A DNA stretch of 64,000 nucleotides from Vibrio japonicus. GTDB taxonomy: Bacteria > Pseudomonadota > Gammaproteobacteria > Enterobacterales > Vibrionaceae. The position numbers were made by a program, and so were the translations under genes. Shown here piece by piece: positions 44,939 to 54,679 of the stretch. The first letter of the stretch is position 1. Each line of letters starts with the position of its first letter. The stretch spans positions 1 to 64,000 of the forward strand of contig NZ_CP102097.1 in NCBI RefSeq assembly GCF_024582835.1. The letters are read 5' to 3'. The notes below the pieces were generated by a model that had not been told where the DNA came from, made no database searches, and saw nothing but the letters and a program-made list of their open reading frames with translations.

Positions 44939-44968
44939 AAAAAGCCCTCGAACGACATTCGAGGGCTT
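44939..44968. terminator. Bidirectional terminator between focA-CBS and yceI genes
   Basis: AAGCCCTCGAA and TTCGAGGGCTT perfect arms, five-base loop; five T on the minus strand and weaker T-rich sequence on the plus strand. Confidence 0.9.
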
Positions 44969-44993
44969 GATTATTTGGACATCAATAATGTGA

Positions 44994-45557
44994 TTACTTC
45001 TTCACACCTTCAACGTGAAGTTCCATGTCTACATAGCTAGACGCGCCCATCACCTTGATGTTGAAATCTGCAAGCTCTAGACGAGTTGTACCGTAGAAAC
45101 CTGCACGCTCACCACCCCATGGGTCTTTACCTGCACCGATGAACTCAGCATCGATAGTAATTGGCTTTGTCACACCGTGAAGGTTAAGATCACCACTCAC
45201 AGCTAGTTTGCCTTCACCTTTGTCAACGACGCTGGTACTAGTAAACGTCGCTGTTGAAAATTTAGAAGCATCAATAAAGTCTGCGCTGCGGATGTGCTTG
45301 TCACGCTCTGCGTGGTTTGAGTCTAGGCTCGTTGTATCCACATTAACGCTTACTTTTGATGCTGCGATGTTTGCTGGGTCGTAAGAAAATTCACCATCAA
45401 ATTGATTGAATCGACCTTGGATGAAGCTGTAGCCTAAGTGGCTAACTTTAAAGTTCACAGATGCGTGTGCACCTTTTGTGTCAATAACATAGTCCGCCGC
45501 GCTTGCACCGAATGGCAATGCCATAGCCATCGCTAGTCCAATTAACGTTTTTTTCAT
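44994..45557 (-). CDS. YceI-family periplasmic protein
   Basis: A 187-residue lipocalin-like periplasmic protein with signal peptide MKKTLIGLAMAMALPFGASA. Family motifs: YVIDTKGAHASVNFKVSHLG, FDGEFSYDP, HIRSADFIDASKFSTATF, GDLNLHGVTKPI, GFYGTTRLELADFNI. YceI proteins bind isoprenoid lipids. Its start overlaps the stop of the b561 gene by four bases (ATGA), the common YceJ-YceI pair, which suggests isoprenoid/quinone-linked redox work. Confidence 0.92.
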   Translation of the reverse strand: MKKTLIGLAMAMALPFGASAADYVIDTKGAHASVNFKVSHLGYSFIQGRFNQFDGEFSYDPANIAASKVSVNVDTTSLDSNHAERDKHIRSADFIDASKFSTATFTSTSVVDKGEGKLAVSGDLNLHGVTKPITIDAEFIGAGKDPWGGERAGFYGTTRLELADFNIKVMGASSYVDMELHVEGVKK

Positions 45558-46090
45558 TTTGAAGCTCCTATCATTTTGCGTAGCGTATTGTCTTTATTAA
45601 TAAAGTGATGTTTTAGTGCAGCCAAAGCATGGACTGCTGCGAATATAATTAATGCCCAAGCTGTGTAGAAATGTATTTGGCCCGAGATATCCGCCTGATT
45701 CGGGAACAGCGCACCAGCGCCAGGAACCGTAAACCAGTTGAACACATCAATGCCGCGTCCATCTTCCGTAGAAATCAGATACCCAGAAGAAAATAGTGCA
45801 ATCAGCAAAATGTACATGGCGAAATGAACCACTCGCGCCGCAAACACTTCGAGCGTATTGCCCTCTACTTTTGGTGACGCTGTCACATGCTTCCAGACGA
45901 ATCTAAACACGGTTAACAACGCCAACAATAATCCGATTGATTTGTGCCAATGAGGTGCTGTTCGATACCACTCACTGTAGTAGGACAAATCCACCATCCA
46001 AAGACCTACGGCAAACATGCCAACAACAACAATCGCTGATATCCAGTGAATCGCGCGAGTGAGTGGATTGTAGTTTTTTACTTCAGTCAT
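45554..46090 (-). CDS. Cytochrome b561-like membrane protein (YceJ type)
   Basis: A 178-residue inner-membrane di-heme cytochrome with four membrane segments. Likely heme ligands: His in TRAIHWISA, HWHKSIGLL, VVHFAMYIL and FAAVHALAALKHHF. The start is uncertain: ATG 46090 (MTEVKNYNPLTRAIHW) matches the family start, though its ribosome site is weak; ATG 46102 and 46153 are alternatives. Overlaps the yceI-type gene downstream, forming a two-gene operon. Confidence 0.87.
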   Translation of the reverse strand: MTEVKNYNPLTRAIHWISAIVVVGMFAVGLWMVDLSYYSEWYRTAPHWHKSIGLLLALLTVFRFVWKHVTASPKVEGNTLEVFAARVVHFAMYILLIALFSSGYLISTEDGRGIDVFNWFTVPGAGALFPNQADISGQIHFYTAWALIIFAAVHALAALKHHFINKDNTLRKMIGASK

Positions 46091-46246
46091 AATCGTAAGC
46101 ATTCCAGTGATTAAATGAATCTCTTTATCAACAAAGAGTACCTTATACCTCATTGAGTTAACAGATTATTTACTATTCTTTACACGCTAGGAACTGCGTA
46201 ATACCGATGAAGTCGTTCAAAATTTTCGAAGGAACTTATGAGTTTT

Positions 46247-46495
46247 CTAAATATCGCTAATTTGTTCAATTTCATAGAGTTCGTCTGAAATATCCATCAT
46301 TTTCCTTTCCATTACTGCTTGAGCATCACTGAGCCCTTTGTTGTAAAAGGCTGGGCCAAATTTCTCGACGATAAAATCGACGAAGAAGTCTGCATCAAAT
46401 TGACCAATTGCAAAGTCTAACTCTTGCTCAAGGTATGTTTGCACGGCATTCGCCATCGCTTGTTTTTGTTGTGATGTAAATTCAATCTTAGACAT
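46247..46495 (-). CDS. DUF2164-like small protein
   Basis: An 82-residue acidic helical protein: FTSQQKQAMANAVQTYLEQELDFAIGQFDADFFVDFIVEKFGPAFYNKGLSDAQAV, matching DUF2164 (KxxxFYNxGxxDA motif). Function unknown. Single gene; its neighbour at 46585 is divergent. Confidence 0.85.
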   Translation of the reverse strand: MSKIEFTSQQKQAMANAVQTYLEQELDFAIGQFDADFFVDFIVEKFGPAFYNKGLSDAQAVMERKMMDISDELYEIEQISDI

Positions 46496-46584
46496 AAACC
46501 ATTAACTCTACGTTACTTTTTCGAAATTAAGTGTAACCGAACTTTACTACGCGTGTTAATCTGGGTTCGCTCAATTACGCGATT

Positions 46585-47235
46585 ATGGAGAGAAAGAGCT
46601 TGCTATTGGATGTGCTAATTCAAAGTGTTAACGAGTTTCAGGCAGATTGCATGAAACTATGTGAAAAGCACTACCCGGCTATTCACAACCAAGGAATGAG
46701 TGAACATCATTTGGGGTTGGCTTTTGCTCGCCGTTTATCTCGCACATTGAATGAGTTTGGTCACGCGTTTGAATATAAGCCGTTAGAAATTAGCCAGCCA
46801 ACGGAATATCCGCATCACTATCGGGTCAGCTCTGACATTGGTACTGTCTGGATTCTTACCTCGCATCTAGTAAGTGCTGGACCTTCTTGTAGAAATAAGC
46901 AACTCAAGACTATTGCTCAATGGCAAGAAGAGTACGGCTTTTCAGTTCAGCCAAATGACCTTCTGCTGTTAGTAACAGACCACTGGATCACGAGAAGTAA
47001 GCAGAGCCGAGAATTGCTTCACTGGTGGACTGGACAACTCCCTGACGAAATTGATGAGTATAAAACCCAGGGGATTAGCTTGTATGAAAGTGAATCTCAA
47101 CTTGCCCGCTCTCTGGAACAATATTTTTCCGTAAGCCCCTATTACGTCAAATTTACCCATCCATTGAAACGTTCAACCGATCAAAGGTTAGTCAGAAAAT
47201 ACATCCAGCTTTATTCCGTTATTCAGCTTAGTTAA
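46585..47235 (+). CDS. Hypothetical protein, unrecognised
   Basis: A 216-residue soluble protein, no signal peptide or membrane span. Visible features: an N-terminal helical part (VLIQSVNEFQADCMKLCEKHYP), a middle with paired aromatic residues (SSDIGTVWILTSHLVSAGPSC, WQEEYGFSVQPNDLLLLVTDHW, LHWWTGQLPDEIDEYK), and a His/Cys content that could bind metal. The restriction-like shape of the core (SDIGTVWILTSHLV) is not enough to claim a nuclease. Codon use is like its neighbours, so I believe it is a real gene. Monocistronic. Confidence 0.6.
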   Translation: MERKSLLLDVLIQSVNEFQADCMKLCEKHYPAIHNQGMSEHHLGLAFARRLSRTLNEFGHAFEYKPLEISQPTEYPHHYRVSSDIGTVWILTSHLVSAGPSCRNKQLKTIAQWQEEYGFSVQPNDLLLLVTDHWITRSKQSRELLHWWTGQLPDEIDEYKTQGISLYESESQLARSLEQYFSVSPYYVKFTHPLKRSTDQRLVRKYIQLYSVIQLS

Positions 47236-47425
47236 TGATGTTTGTTGTTTTTAGTTATTAATTCAAGATTGGATTAGCAATTCAAGCCCAACAGATTTAG
47301 TTATAGTGCCTTATAAGTAAACACCACTGCTAAATCTGCCCCGTGTATACAATCTCTATCGTTGTCATAGAACCTTCATCTTACAACGCGATACTTCGTC
47401 GAATACAAGCTAGCGGTATGGATAT

Positions 47426-48214
47426 GTGAAAAAACTCAAACGTTATCAGTACGAACGCTATGCCGTGCTGTGTAACCTAGCCTATTCTCGCGTTCTAAAA
47501 CAAACCCGATACGGTTTTGCACCTAACGGGCAGCGTATTATTAATAATCGCTTTGGCAAGCCTATGATACGCGTACTTTGGGGCCATGATAGTGATGAAG
47601 TAATTGTGGTGATTAAAGGTTCACATAACCCTGCTGATTGGATGCTCAATTTAGCGATGTGGCAAAAGCGATGCCACCAGCTAGGGCTAGAATATTCTAT
47701 CCACGCGGGGTTCTATTTCTTGATTTCCCAAGAAAGCATGCCACATCATAAGGACGACACGTTGGGGCAATCTGTCTATGAAAGATTAACCACCATCTTG
47801 AACCCTTTATTGGAACAAGGGAAAAGGATTACATTTACTGGCCATTCATCTGGCGGTGCGGTTGGTTGTGTACTTGCTGATGCTTTAGAACGCAAACACC
47901 CAAAATCAGTAAAACGCGTGGTCACGTTTGGGCAGCCTGCATTTGGTGGCTATTCTGTTCGAAAGTACTATCGATTAGCACACAAAACCTACCGTGTTTG
48001 TTGCGATCTCGACGTCGTCACCTTTTTGCCCCCTCTGCCAGGGCTTTACCTGCACATGGGTAAGATGCTGTGGCTTTACAATGGACGAATTTACGAAAAC
48101 ACCCCAACGGTTGAACGATTAGGCCGCTCTATCGCATCTTGGATAATGCGGCCTTTTTCCTACCATCTAATGTCCAAATACATACGCAATAAAGACTTTT
48201 TCGATGAACGCTAG
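47426..48214 (+). CDS. Lipase class 3 family protein
   Basis: A 262-residue alpha/beta hydrolase. Nucleophile elbow TGHSSGGAVG with Ser141, probable Asp in CCDLDVVTFLPP and His in FSYHLMSKY. No signal peptide, so cytoplasmic. GTG start with weak ribosome site. The Lipase_3 fold (VVIKGSHNPADWMLNL, HAGFY, VVTFGQPAFGG) is well supported; substrate unknown. Its stop lies 28 bases from the narP stop on the other strand. Confidence 0.85.
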   Translation: MKKLKRYQYERYAVLCNLAYSRVLKQTRYGFAPNGQRIINNRFGKPMIRVLWGHDSDEVIVVIKGSHNPADWMLNLAMWQKRCHQLGLEYSIHAGFYFLISQESMPHHKDDTLGQSVYERLTTILNPLLEQGKRITFTGHSSGGAVGCVLADALERKHPKSVKRVVTFGQPAFGGYSVRKYYRLAHKTYRVCCDLDVVTFLPPLPGLYLHMGKMLWLYNGRIYENTPTVERLGRSIASWIMRPFSYHLMSKYIRNKDFFDER

Positions 48215-48242
48215 GCAGAGTGGGAACGAGTAACAGCCAATA

Positions 48243-48875
48243 CTACTTTAGGTCGCCGTATCGTTCTAAATACATAACGGTAGCAACGGTACGTGACGGC
48301 ACTTTTAGCTTTTTAAGTAGACTTTTCATGTGCACTTTAACCGTTGATTCTGAAATAAACAGAGCATCGGCAATTTGTCTGTTACGGTAACCTTTCGCTA
48401 CCTCTTTGAGAATTTGCATCTCTCTATCCGTCAGTTCATCAAAGACATCGGTCGAATTTTCGCGATCTTCTAAGTACTTTTGCACTTCTTTACTGAATGC
48501 TTTATTACCCTTTAACGAGTGCTTGAGCAGTTCCACCAGCTCATCTGGCTCTGTATCCTTAAGCAGGTAACCATCAGCGCCGACTTTAACAATGGCTTCG
48601 ATGTCTGACGGGCTGTCTGACACAGTAAGAATGACAATCTTAGCGTCACATTCGTCAGCACGAAGCGCCTTGAGCGTATCTAATCCAGACATCCCTTTCA
48701 TGTTAAGATCCAACAAGATCAAATCTGGGTTATGAGTGTGATTCAAAGCAACCGCATCTGCGCCATTGCTGGCCTCTGCGACCACTTCAAATTCGCTCTC
48801 AAAGCTCAATAATTGCTGGATCCCGCGTCTCATCAATGGATGATCATCAACAAGTAATACTTTAAATTCGCTCAA
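48243..48875 (-). CDS. narP: Nitrate/nitrite response regulator NarP
   Basis: A 210-residue LuxR-type regulator: receiver with LLVDDHPLMRRGI, phosphoacceptor Asp in LILLDLNMKGMSG, Lys in YLLKDTEPDEL; DNA-binding domain with LTDREMQILKEVAKGYRNRQIADAL and STVKVHMKSLLKKL. Overlaps narQ by 14 bases and is divergent from the nap operon, which it should activate with nitrate or nitrite. NarL is not seen. Confidence 0.92.
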   Translation of the reverse strand: MSEFKVLLVDDHPLMRRGIQQLLSFESEFEVVAEASNGADAVALNHTHNPDLILLDLNMKGMSGLDTLKALRADECDAKIVILTVSDSPSDIEAIVKVGADGYLLKDTEPDELVELLKHSLKGNKAFSKEVQKYLEDRENSTDVFDELTDREMQILKEVAKGYRNRQIADALFISESTVKVHMKSLLKKLKVPSRTVATVMYLERYGDLK

Positions 48876-50595
48876 TGCATGATTCCTTTGTTTTTGGATA
48901 TTCTAATAATACTGTACAGCCTTGTCCCGGCTGGCTTGAAATTGTGAACGTGCCATTAAGTCTTGACGCCCGCTCACGCATGATACTAATGCCGTAGTGA
49001 TTCAGTTTTTCGGTTGAATCATCAAAGCCAACACCATCGTCCTCTATTGAAACGATCATATTTTTGTCTGTTTCGTCACAATGAATCTCTATCGTTGACG
49101 CGTCAGCATGCTTAATGGCATTGATGGTTGCTTCACGAATGAACTGAAGCAGATGAACCTGTTGGTTGGCATCTAACTCGATAGAGGAAAACTGGTTTGT
49201 TAGCACAATATTTGCGTTGGTTTGTTCTCCGAGTTGTTTCGTCATTTCGTTTAAAGCGGAACCAAAATTACCTTCTTTGATCGATAGACGAAATGTCGTC
49301 AATAGCTCGCGTAGTTGTGTATAAGCCTCAGACAATCCGATGTCTAACTCAGCCAGTATTGGTCTGGTTTTACCCATTGCAGGAGATTCGGGTAAACTTG
49401 CCATCCCGCGTTTAAGTAATGAAACTTGAATTTTCAAATACGATAGAGATTGCGCAAGTGAGTCATGGAGTTCACGAGCAATAGTCGCACGCTCTTCCAT
49501 AAGTAATAATTGTTCAGCTTGCCTTTGCGCTTGATTGTAATAAATTGCACGAGAGAGTACTTGAACGAAGTTATCAATCAGAGCCTGATCAGGGCAAGGA
49601 AGTTCTACCTTCCAATAGAGTGTTCCTAATGATTTTCCATCTAACTCTAACGGCTTGGAACGACAGTTTTCTCCACATCCGGTGCATTCTTCCCCTTGCG
49701 TTAATATCAAAGGGCGTTCACCTTTTGCCGTGATTTCTAATTTTACGGCCGCTATCCCTTCTAAGCTCGCTATGTGCTTTAAGATAGCGTCGAAATTTTC
49801 ATGCGTAATACGCGAGACGGTTAACTCTTGTGATGAGCGATATAAAACTTCAAGCGATTCGTTGGCGTGCTGTAACTTCTGTGTTTTTTCGCTTACCGCT
49901 TGTTCCAAGCCTCGATAGAGCTTCCCTAGCTCTTCAGCCATATTGTTAAACGTGCGGGTCAGAATTCCCATTTCGTTATCACTGGATACGTTCAGTTCCA
50001 CATCAAAAGATCGTGCCTGAATTTGTTCACTCGCCATCACAAGTGAGTTGAGCGGCTTCACAATTTGTCGACGGACGAAATGAACGACAAACATACTGAT
50101 GATCAGTATGCCTCCTAAGCCCAATCCACCGACCCAAGCCAACTTTATCAACTTTTGTTCAGAAAAGTTCTGCAATTTAAGGACAAATCCGTCTATTTGT
50201 TGCGTAAATCCGGCAACCAAATCTAGGTAGTTTTCTCTCTCTTGACTCTGTAAGACTTGTTTTAGCTCATGCCAACGCGTTATCAGCAGATAGTAATCAT
50301 GAGTAATGTCATCCGGTACGGTCCAGTTTTGTAATGCCTTCATTGAAGGAGAATACATGGAACGTTCGAACATACTGATGTGGTCAGAAAAATCAGAGGA
50401 AGATGACTGAATATCATGAGCTAAACGGTAACTTTGCATCCTCATGGAACCCGCAATATTGACGGCTTCCGCGTCGTTAAGGCTGGAGGCCAAAGTAATA
50501 ATGGCAAAACTCGTCGTCGCAATGGATAAAGCTAATATCAACCCCATCGCTTTTGCAATTGTACGTGTGACAGATTTCTTAACAATACTTAACAC
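48862..50595 (-). CDS. narQ: Nitrate/nitrite sensor kinase NarQ
   Basis: A 577-residue inner-membrane sensor: first membrane segment 13-35, periplasmic P-box region with NIAGSMRMQSYRLAHD (nitrate site), second membrane segment about 150-172, HAMP linker, a Cys-rich central part (GEECTGCGENCRSKP), HisKA_3 domain with ATIARELHDSLAQSLSYL (His about 379) and HATPase with DDGVGFD. First gene of narQP, divergent from napFDABC. Confidence 0.93.
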   Translation of the reverse strand: MLSIVKKSVTRTIAKAMGLILALSIATTSFAIITLASSLNDAEAVNIAGSMRMQSYRLAHDIQSSSSDFSDHISMFERSMYSPSMKALQNWTVPDDITHDYYLLITRWHELKQVLQSQERENYLDLVAGFTQQIDGFVLKLQNFSEQKLIKLAWVGGLGLGGILIISMFVVHFVRRQIVKPLNSLVMASEQIQARSFDVELNVSSDNEMGILTRTFNNMAEELGKLYRGLEQAVSEKTQKLQHANESLEVLYRSSQELTVSRITHENFDAILKHIASLEGIAAVKLEITAKGERPLILTQGEECTGCGENCRSKPLELDGKSLGTLYWKVELPCPDQALIDNFVQVLSRAIYYNQAQRQAEQLLLMEERATIARELHDSLAQSLSYLKIQVSLLKRGMASLPESPAMGKTRPILAELDIGLSEAYTQLRELLTTFRLSIKEGNFGSALNEMTKQLGEQTNANIVLTNQFSSIELDANQQVHLLQFIREATINAIKHADASTIEIHCDETDKNMIVSIEDDGVGFDDSTEKLNHYGISIMRERASRLNGTFTISSQPGQGCTVLLEYPKTKESCIERI

Positions 50596-50683
50596 TTTTT
50601 CCTCACCCAGCTCGATTTATCCGCCACTGTCTATGGTTATGTCTTCTGACGGCTCAATATGTGATCAAAGCCGTTGGAATTAA

Positions 50684-50697
50684 TTGATCTAAAACAA
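50684..50697. promoter_or_regulatory. Probable FNR site in nap control region
   Basis: TTGATCTAAAACAA matches the FNR consensus TTGATnnnnATCAA with one mismatch, 137 bases upstream of napF. It would give anaerobic activation. Confidence 0.6.
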
Positions 50698-50711
50698 GAA
50701 CCTAGCCCATT

Positions 50712-50726
50712 AACCCCTAAGGGGTA
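50712..50726. promoter_or_regulatory. Probable NarP site in nap control region
   Basis: AACCCCTAAGGGGTA is two facing heptamers (NarL/NarP type, TACCCCT-like) separated by one base; the usual NarP arrangement is 7-2-7, so the spacing is one short. It lies 15 bases downstream of the FNR-type site. Confidence 0.55.
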
Positions 50727-50834
50727 TTTATACAAATATGTCAAAAACTAAACTCTATGTGAGCTTTAATGACAGTTTATGAATAAAAACTGTGAGCTAT
50801 GCTTATTGGGTATTCATAAATTTCGGATTGTACT

Positions 50835-51329
50835 GTGGTCGACATATCTAAACGACGTTTTTTTACACGTAATCAAATGGATGAATCAACTATCCGATTA
50901 CCTTGGTTAGCTGAGCCAGAGCGATTCATCGATTTATGCACTCGCTGTGGTAAATGCGCCGGCAACTGTGAAACAAAAATTATCACCAAAGGCGATGGTG
51001 GCTTTCCTACCGTCGATTTTGGCGTTGATGAATGCACCTTCTGTTATCGCTGTGCCGAAGCGTGTCCCGAACCGTTATTTCTCTCAAAAGAAGAAAAACC
51101 ATGGGATGCAAAAGCAACGATTAATGGAAGTTGCTTAGCCAACAATAATGTTGAATGCCGCAGTTGCGGTGACACATGCGACACAATGGCCATTACATTC
51201 AAATTAGAAATAGGCAAAGTCGCACAACCAAATATAGACATTGATGAATGTACGGGTTGCGGCGCATGCGTTTCAGTATGCCCGACTTCATCCATCAATG
51301 TGAGCAATTTACAAATAAATGGAAGATAA
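50835..51329 (+). CDS. napF: NapF ferredoxin-type maturation protein
   Basis: A 164-residue cytoplasmic iron-sulfur protein that helps mature NapA. Three or four Cys clusters: CTRCGKCAGNC, CTFCYRCAEAC, CRSCGDTC and CTGCGACVSVC. GTG start at 50835. First gene of napFDABC; napD follows after two bases. Confidence 0.93.
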   Translation: MVDISKRRFFTRNQMDESTIRLPWLAEPERFIDLCTRCGKCAGNCETKIITKGDGGFPTVDFGVDECTFCYRCAEACPEPLFLSKEEKPWDAKATINGSCLANNNVECRSCGDTCDTMAITFKLEIGKVAQPNIDIDECTGCGACVSVCPTSSINVSNLQINGR

Positions 51330-51331
51330 CG

Positions 51332-51646
51332 ATGTCACTTAACGAAGTGCATATTTCTAGCTTAGTGGTTCACGTATCTCCTGAACACCTAAACGACATA
51401 AAACCTCAAATCGAAGCTTTTGAAAATGCCGAGATTTATGGCGATAGCCCAGAAGGCAAAATTATCGTCGTTTTGGAAACAAAAAATCAGGGATTCATTA
51501 CCGACACCATTGACGCAATTAATAACTTACCGAACGTTTTAAGTACCGTTTTGGTTTACCACCAAATTGAAACTGAGGTAGATGAAGACGAGTCGGACAG
51601 CAAAAACACTGGAATAGAATATTCTCAAACTGAGGGTGAAGCATGA
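51332..51646 (+). CDS. napD: NapD, NapA signal-peptide chaperone
   Basis: A 104-residue cytoplasmic chaperone that holds the NapA Tat signal until cofactor insertion. Ferredoxin-like fold with [14 protein letters not shown] and [12 protein letters not shown]; acidic tail. Start ATG 51332 with GGAAG seven bases upstream. It ends overlapping napA by four bases (51643). Confidence 0.92.
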   Translation: MSLNEVHISSLVVHVSPEHLNDIKPQIEAFENAEIYGDSPEGKIIVVLETKNQGFITDTIDAINNLPNVLSTVLVYHQIETEVDEDESDSKNTGIEYSQTEGEA

Positions 51647-54132
51647 AAATGACAAGACGAGCGTTTGTGAAAGCAAACGCAGCAGCATCAGCCGCAGCAG
51701 TCGCAGGCGTAACCTTACCCGCTTCTGCAGCAAACCTGATTGCTAGCTCAGATCAAACCAAAATTACATGGGACAAAGCGCCTTGTCGTTTCTGTGGTAC
51801 AGGGTGTTCAGTTCTTGTGGGTACGCAAAACGGCAAAGTGGTTGCTACTCAGGGGGACCCTGAAGCGCCAGTGAACAAAGGCCTAAACTGTATAAAGGGC
51901 TACTTCCTTTCTAAAATCATGTACGGCCAAGACCGTCTGACTCAACCATTGCTTCGTATGAAGGATGGCAAATATGACAAAGATGGCGATTTTCAACCAG
52001 TATCTTGGGATGTCGCGTTTGATACCATGGCTGAAAAGTGGAAAAAAGCCCTCAAGGACAAAGGACCAACAAGCGTGGGTATGTTTGGTTCAGGCCAGTG
52101 GACGGTAATGGAAGGCTACGCGGCTGCGAAGATGATGAAGGCGGGTTTCCGTTCTAACAACATCGACCCGAACGCGCGTCACTGTATGGCGTCTGCTGTT
52201 GGTGGGTTTATGCGCACCTTTGGTATCGATGAGCCTATGGGTTGTTATGATGACTTCGAGAACGCTGATTCATTCGTTCTTTGGGGTTCAAACATGGCAG
52301 AAATGCACCCAGTTCTTTGGACTCGTATTACTGACCGTCGCCTAAGTCATCCACATGTTAAAGTGAATGTCCTTTCAACGTACTACCACCGTTCTTTTGA
52401 GTTGGCGGATTCTGGCTATATCTTTGCTCCGCAAACTGACTTGGCGATTGCGAACTTTATTGCGAACTACATCATCCAAAACGATGCGGTGAATTGGGAT
52501 TTCGTGAACAAACACACGAACTTCAAGCAAGCGACGACAGATATCGGTTATGGTCTACGCGATGACGATCCACTTCAAAAAGCGGCCGCGAACCCTAACT
52601 CGGGTGCTATGTCTGACATCACCTTTGAGCAGTACAAAGCGTCTGTAGAGCCATACACCGTTGAGAAAGCATCAGAAATTTCCGGTGTATCGCAAGAGAA
52701 ACTGATTGACCTCGCAAAACAGTATGCCGATCCAGACAGAAAAGTCATGTCACTTTGGACGATGGGTATGAACCAACATACTCGTGGTGTATGGATGAAT
52801 AGCTTGGTTTACAACATCCACCTGCTAACTGGGAAAATCGCCACACCAGGGAACAGCCCGTTCTCATTAACAGGCCAGCCATCTGCCTGCGGTACTGCTC
52901 GCGAGGTAGGTACGTTCTCACACCGCTTACCGGCAGATATGGTCGTCGCAAACCCGAAACACCGTAAGATTGCAGAAGGCATCTGGAATATTCCTGATGG
53001 TGTCATCCCGCCAAAACCAGGTTTCCACGCTGTTGTTCAAGACCGTATGCTGAAAGACGGTAAGCTAAATGCTTACTGGGTAATGTGTAACAACAACATG
53101 CAAGCAGGCCCGAACATTAACAACGAGCGTTTACCGGGCTACCGTAATCCAGAAAACTTTATCGTTTGTTCTGACCCATACCCAACCGCAACTGCGCAAG
53201 CCGCTGACCTTGTACTTCCAACCGCAATGTGGATAGAAAAAGAAGGTGCTTATGGTAACGCGGAACGTCGTACACAAGCTTGGTACCAACAGGTTAAGAC
53301 TGTGGGTGAATCGAAATCTGACCTTTGGCAAATCATGGAGTTTTCTAAACGCTTCAAAATGGAAGAAGTGTGGACAGAAGAACAGCTCGCAGCAGCGCCT
53401 CAATACCGTGGAAAAACGATGTACGACATGCTGTTTGCTAACGGCACTATCAACCAGTTCCCTGTTGAAGAAGCACGCGAATTGAATGACGACTCTCACC
53501 ACTTCGGTTATTACGTTCAAAAAGGCATTTTCGAAGAGTATGCACAATTTGGCCGCGGCCACGGTCACGATTTGGCACCATACGACCGCTACCATGAAGT
53601 ACGTGGTTTGCGTTGGCCAGTCGTTGACGGCAAAGAAACGCTGTGGCGATTTAAAGAAGGTTCGGATCCTTACGCGAAAAAAGGTTCAGGTTGGGATTTC
53701 TACGGTAAACCAGATGGTAAAGCTCTGATTATTTCCGCACCGTACGAAGCGCCTCCAGAATCTCCGGATTCAGAACACGATCTATGGCTATGTACTGGCC
53801 GTGTTCTTGAGCATTGGCACACAGGTACTATGACTCGCCGTGTACCAGAACTCTACAAAGCGGTTCCAGATGCCGTGTGTTACATGCACCCTGCTGACGC
53901 AGAAGCACGTAATGTACGCCGCGGTGAAGAAGTCCTGATTTCAAACAAACGTGGCGAAGTTCGAGTTCGCGTAGAAACTCGTGGTCGTAACCGTCCGCCG
54001 CAAGGCTTGGTATTCGTACCATTCTTCGACGCGCGTATTTTGATTAACAAGCTGATTCTTGACGCAACCGATCCCCTGTCTAAACAGACGGACTTTAAAA
54101 AGTGCCCAGTTAAGATCACCAAAGTTGCGTAA
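51643..54132 (+). CDS. napA: Periplasmic nitrate reductase catalytic subunit
   Basis: Mo-bis-MGD enzyme reducing nitrate to nitrite in the periplasm. The protein has 829 residues with a Tat signal (MTRRAFVK), 4Fe-4S cluster motif CRFCGTGC, molybdenum ligand Cys in ARHCMASA, and the domain set ending [14 protein letters not shown]. Molybdate supply links it to modABC at 6.6-9.1 kb. A hairpin at 54144 follows before napB. Confidence 0.97.
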   Translation: MKMTRRAFVKANAAASAAAVAGVTLPASAANLIASSDQTKITWDKAPCRFCGTGCSVLVGTQNGKVVATQGDPEAPVNKGLNCIKGYFLSKIMYGQDRLTQPLLRMKDGKYDKDGDFQPVSWDVAFDTMAEKWKKALKDKGPTSVGMFGSGQWTVMEGYAAAKMMKAGFRSNNIDPNARHCMASAVGGFMRTFGIDEPMGCYDDFENADSFVLWGSNMAEMHPVLWTRITDRRLSHPHVKVNVLSTYYHRSFELADSGYIFAPQTDLAIANFIANYIIQNDAVNWDFVNKHTNFKQATTDIGYGLRDDDPLQKAAANPNSGAMSDITFEQYKASVEPYTVEKASEISGVSQEKLIDLAKQYADPDRKVMSLWTMGMNQHTRGVWMNSLVYNIHLLTGKIATPGNSPFSLTGQPSACGTAREVGTFSHRLPADMVVANPKHRKIAEGIWNIPDGVIPPKPGFHAVVQDRMLKDGKLNAYWVMCNNNMQAGPNINNERLPGYRNPENFIVCSDPYPTATAQAADLVLPTAMWIEKEGAYGNAERRTQAWYQQVKTVGESKSDLWQIMEFSKRFKMEEVWTEEQLAAAPQYRGKTMYDMLFANGTINQFPVEEARELNDDSHHFGYYVQKGIFEEYAQFGRGHGHDLAPYDRYHEVRGLRWPVVDGKETLWRFKEGSDPYAKKGSGWDFYGKPDGKALIISAPYEAPPESPDSEHDLWLCTGRVLEHWHTGTMTRRVPELYKAVPDAVCYMHPADAEARNVRRGEEVLISNKRGEVRVRVETRGRNRPPQGLVFVPFFDARILINKLILDATDPLSKQTDFKKCPVKITKVA

Positions 54133-54143
54133 TAAGAATGCAG

Positions 54144-54167
54144 TGGCCGCCTGAAACATGGCGGCCA
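54144..54167 (+). other. Intercistronic hairpin between napA and napB
   Basis: TGGCCGCC and GGCGGCCA perfect eight-base arms, eight-base loop, no T run. It probably stabilises or processes the nap mRNA rather than ending it, as napB and napC are needed with napA. Confidence 0.65.
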
Positions 54168-54203
54168 ATCAAAAGAATTTAGCCATAAGGCGGAGAATGT
54201 ATA

Positions 54204-54659
54204 ATGAAAAAATTACTTGTTGCACTGTTGTCTGTTGGTACGCTTTTAAGTGCAAGTGTACTAGCCGAGTTAGATAACCCTGGCGGTATAGGCGGGTTAG
54301 AATCTCTGCGCGGCGCGACCAATCTAGAAGATACTCGCCCAGCGGACGATTTCAAAAAATACCCGCGTGAGCAAGCGTTGGAATCTAGCTACGTTTATCA
54401 GCCACCTCTTGTCCCGCATAACATTCGTGGTTACGAGGTCTCTCTGAACGCCAACAAATGTCTGTCGTGCCATAGCTGGAAAAATGCAAAAGAAATGGGC
54501 GCAACGAAGATCAGTGTGACTCACTACGTTAACCGTGAAGACGCTGTATTGTCAGACGTATCACCACGTCGCTACTTCTGTTTACAGTGCCATGTCCCAC
54601 AGGCAAACGCTAAGCCGCTTATTAAGAACAACTTTGAAGCAGTTGACTCACTTAAATAA
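54204..54659 (+). CDS. napB: NapB, periplasmic di-heme cytochrome c subunit
   Basis: A 151-residue electron-transfer subunit that feeds NapA. Signal peptide MKKLLVALLSVGTLLSASVLA, then two heme motifs CLSCH and CLQCH. Receives electrons from NapC. Confidence 0.95.
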   Translation: MKKLLVALLSVGTLLSASVLAELDNPGGIGGLESLRGATNLEDTRPADDFKKYPREQALESSYVYQPPLVPHNIRGYEVSLNANKCLSCHSWKNAKEMGATKISVTHYVNREDAVLSDVSPRRYFCLQCHVPQANAKPLIKNNFEAVDSLK

Positions 54660-54679
54660 CCGTTTGTAAGAGGCTAACT

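Noticed and set aside
53131..53595. 154-residue minus-strand frame inside napA
   Set aside because: It is the mirror of a strongly supported napA coding segment with metal-site motifs.
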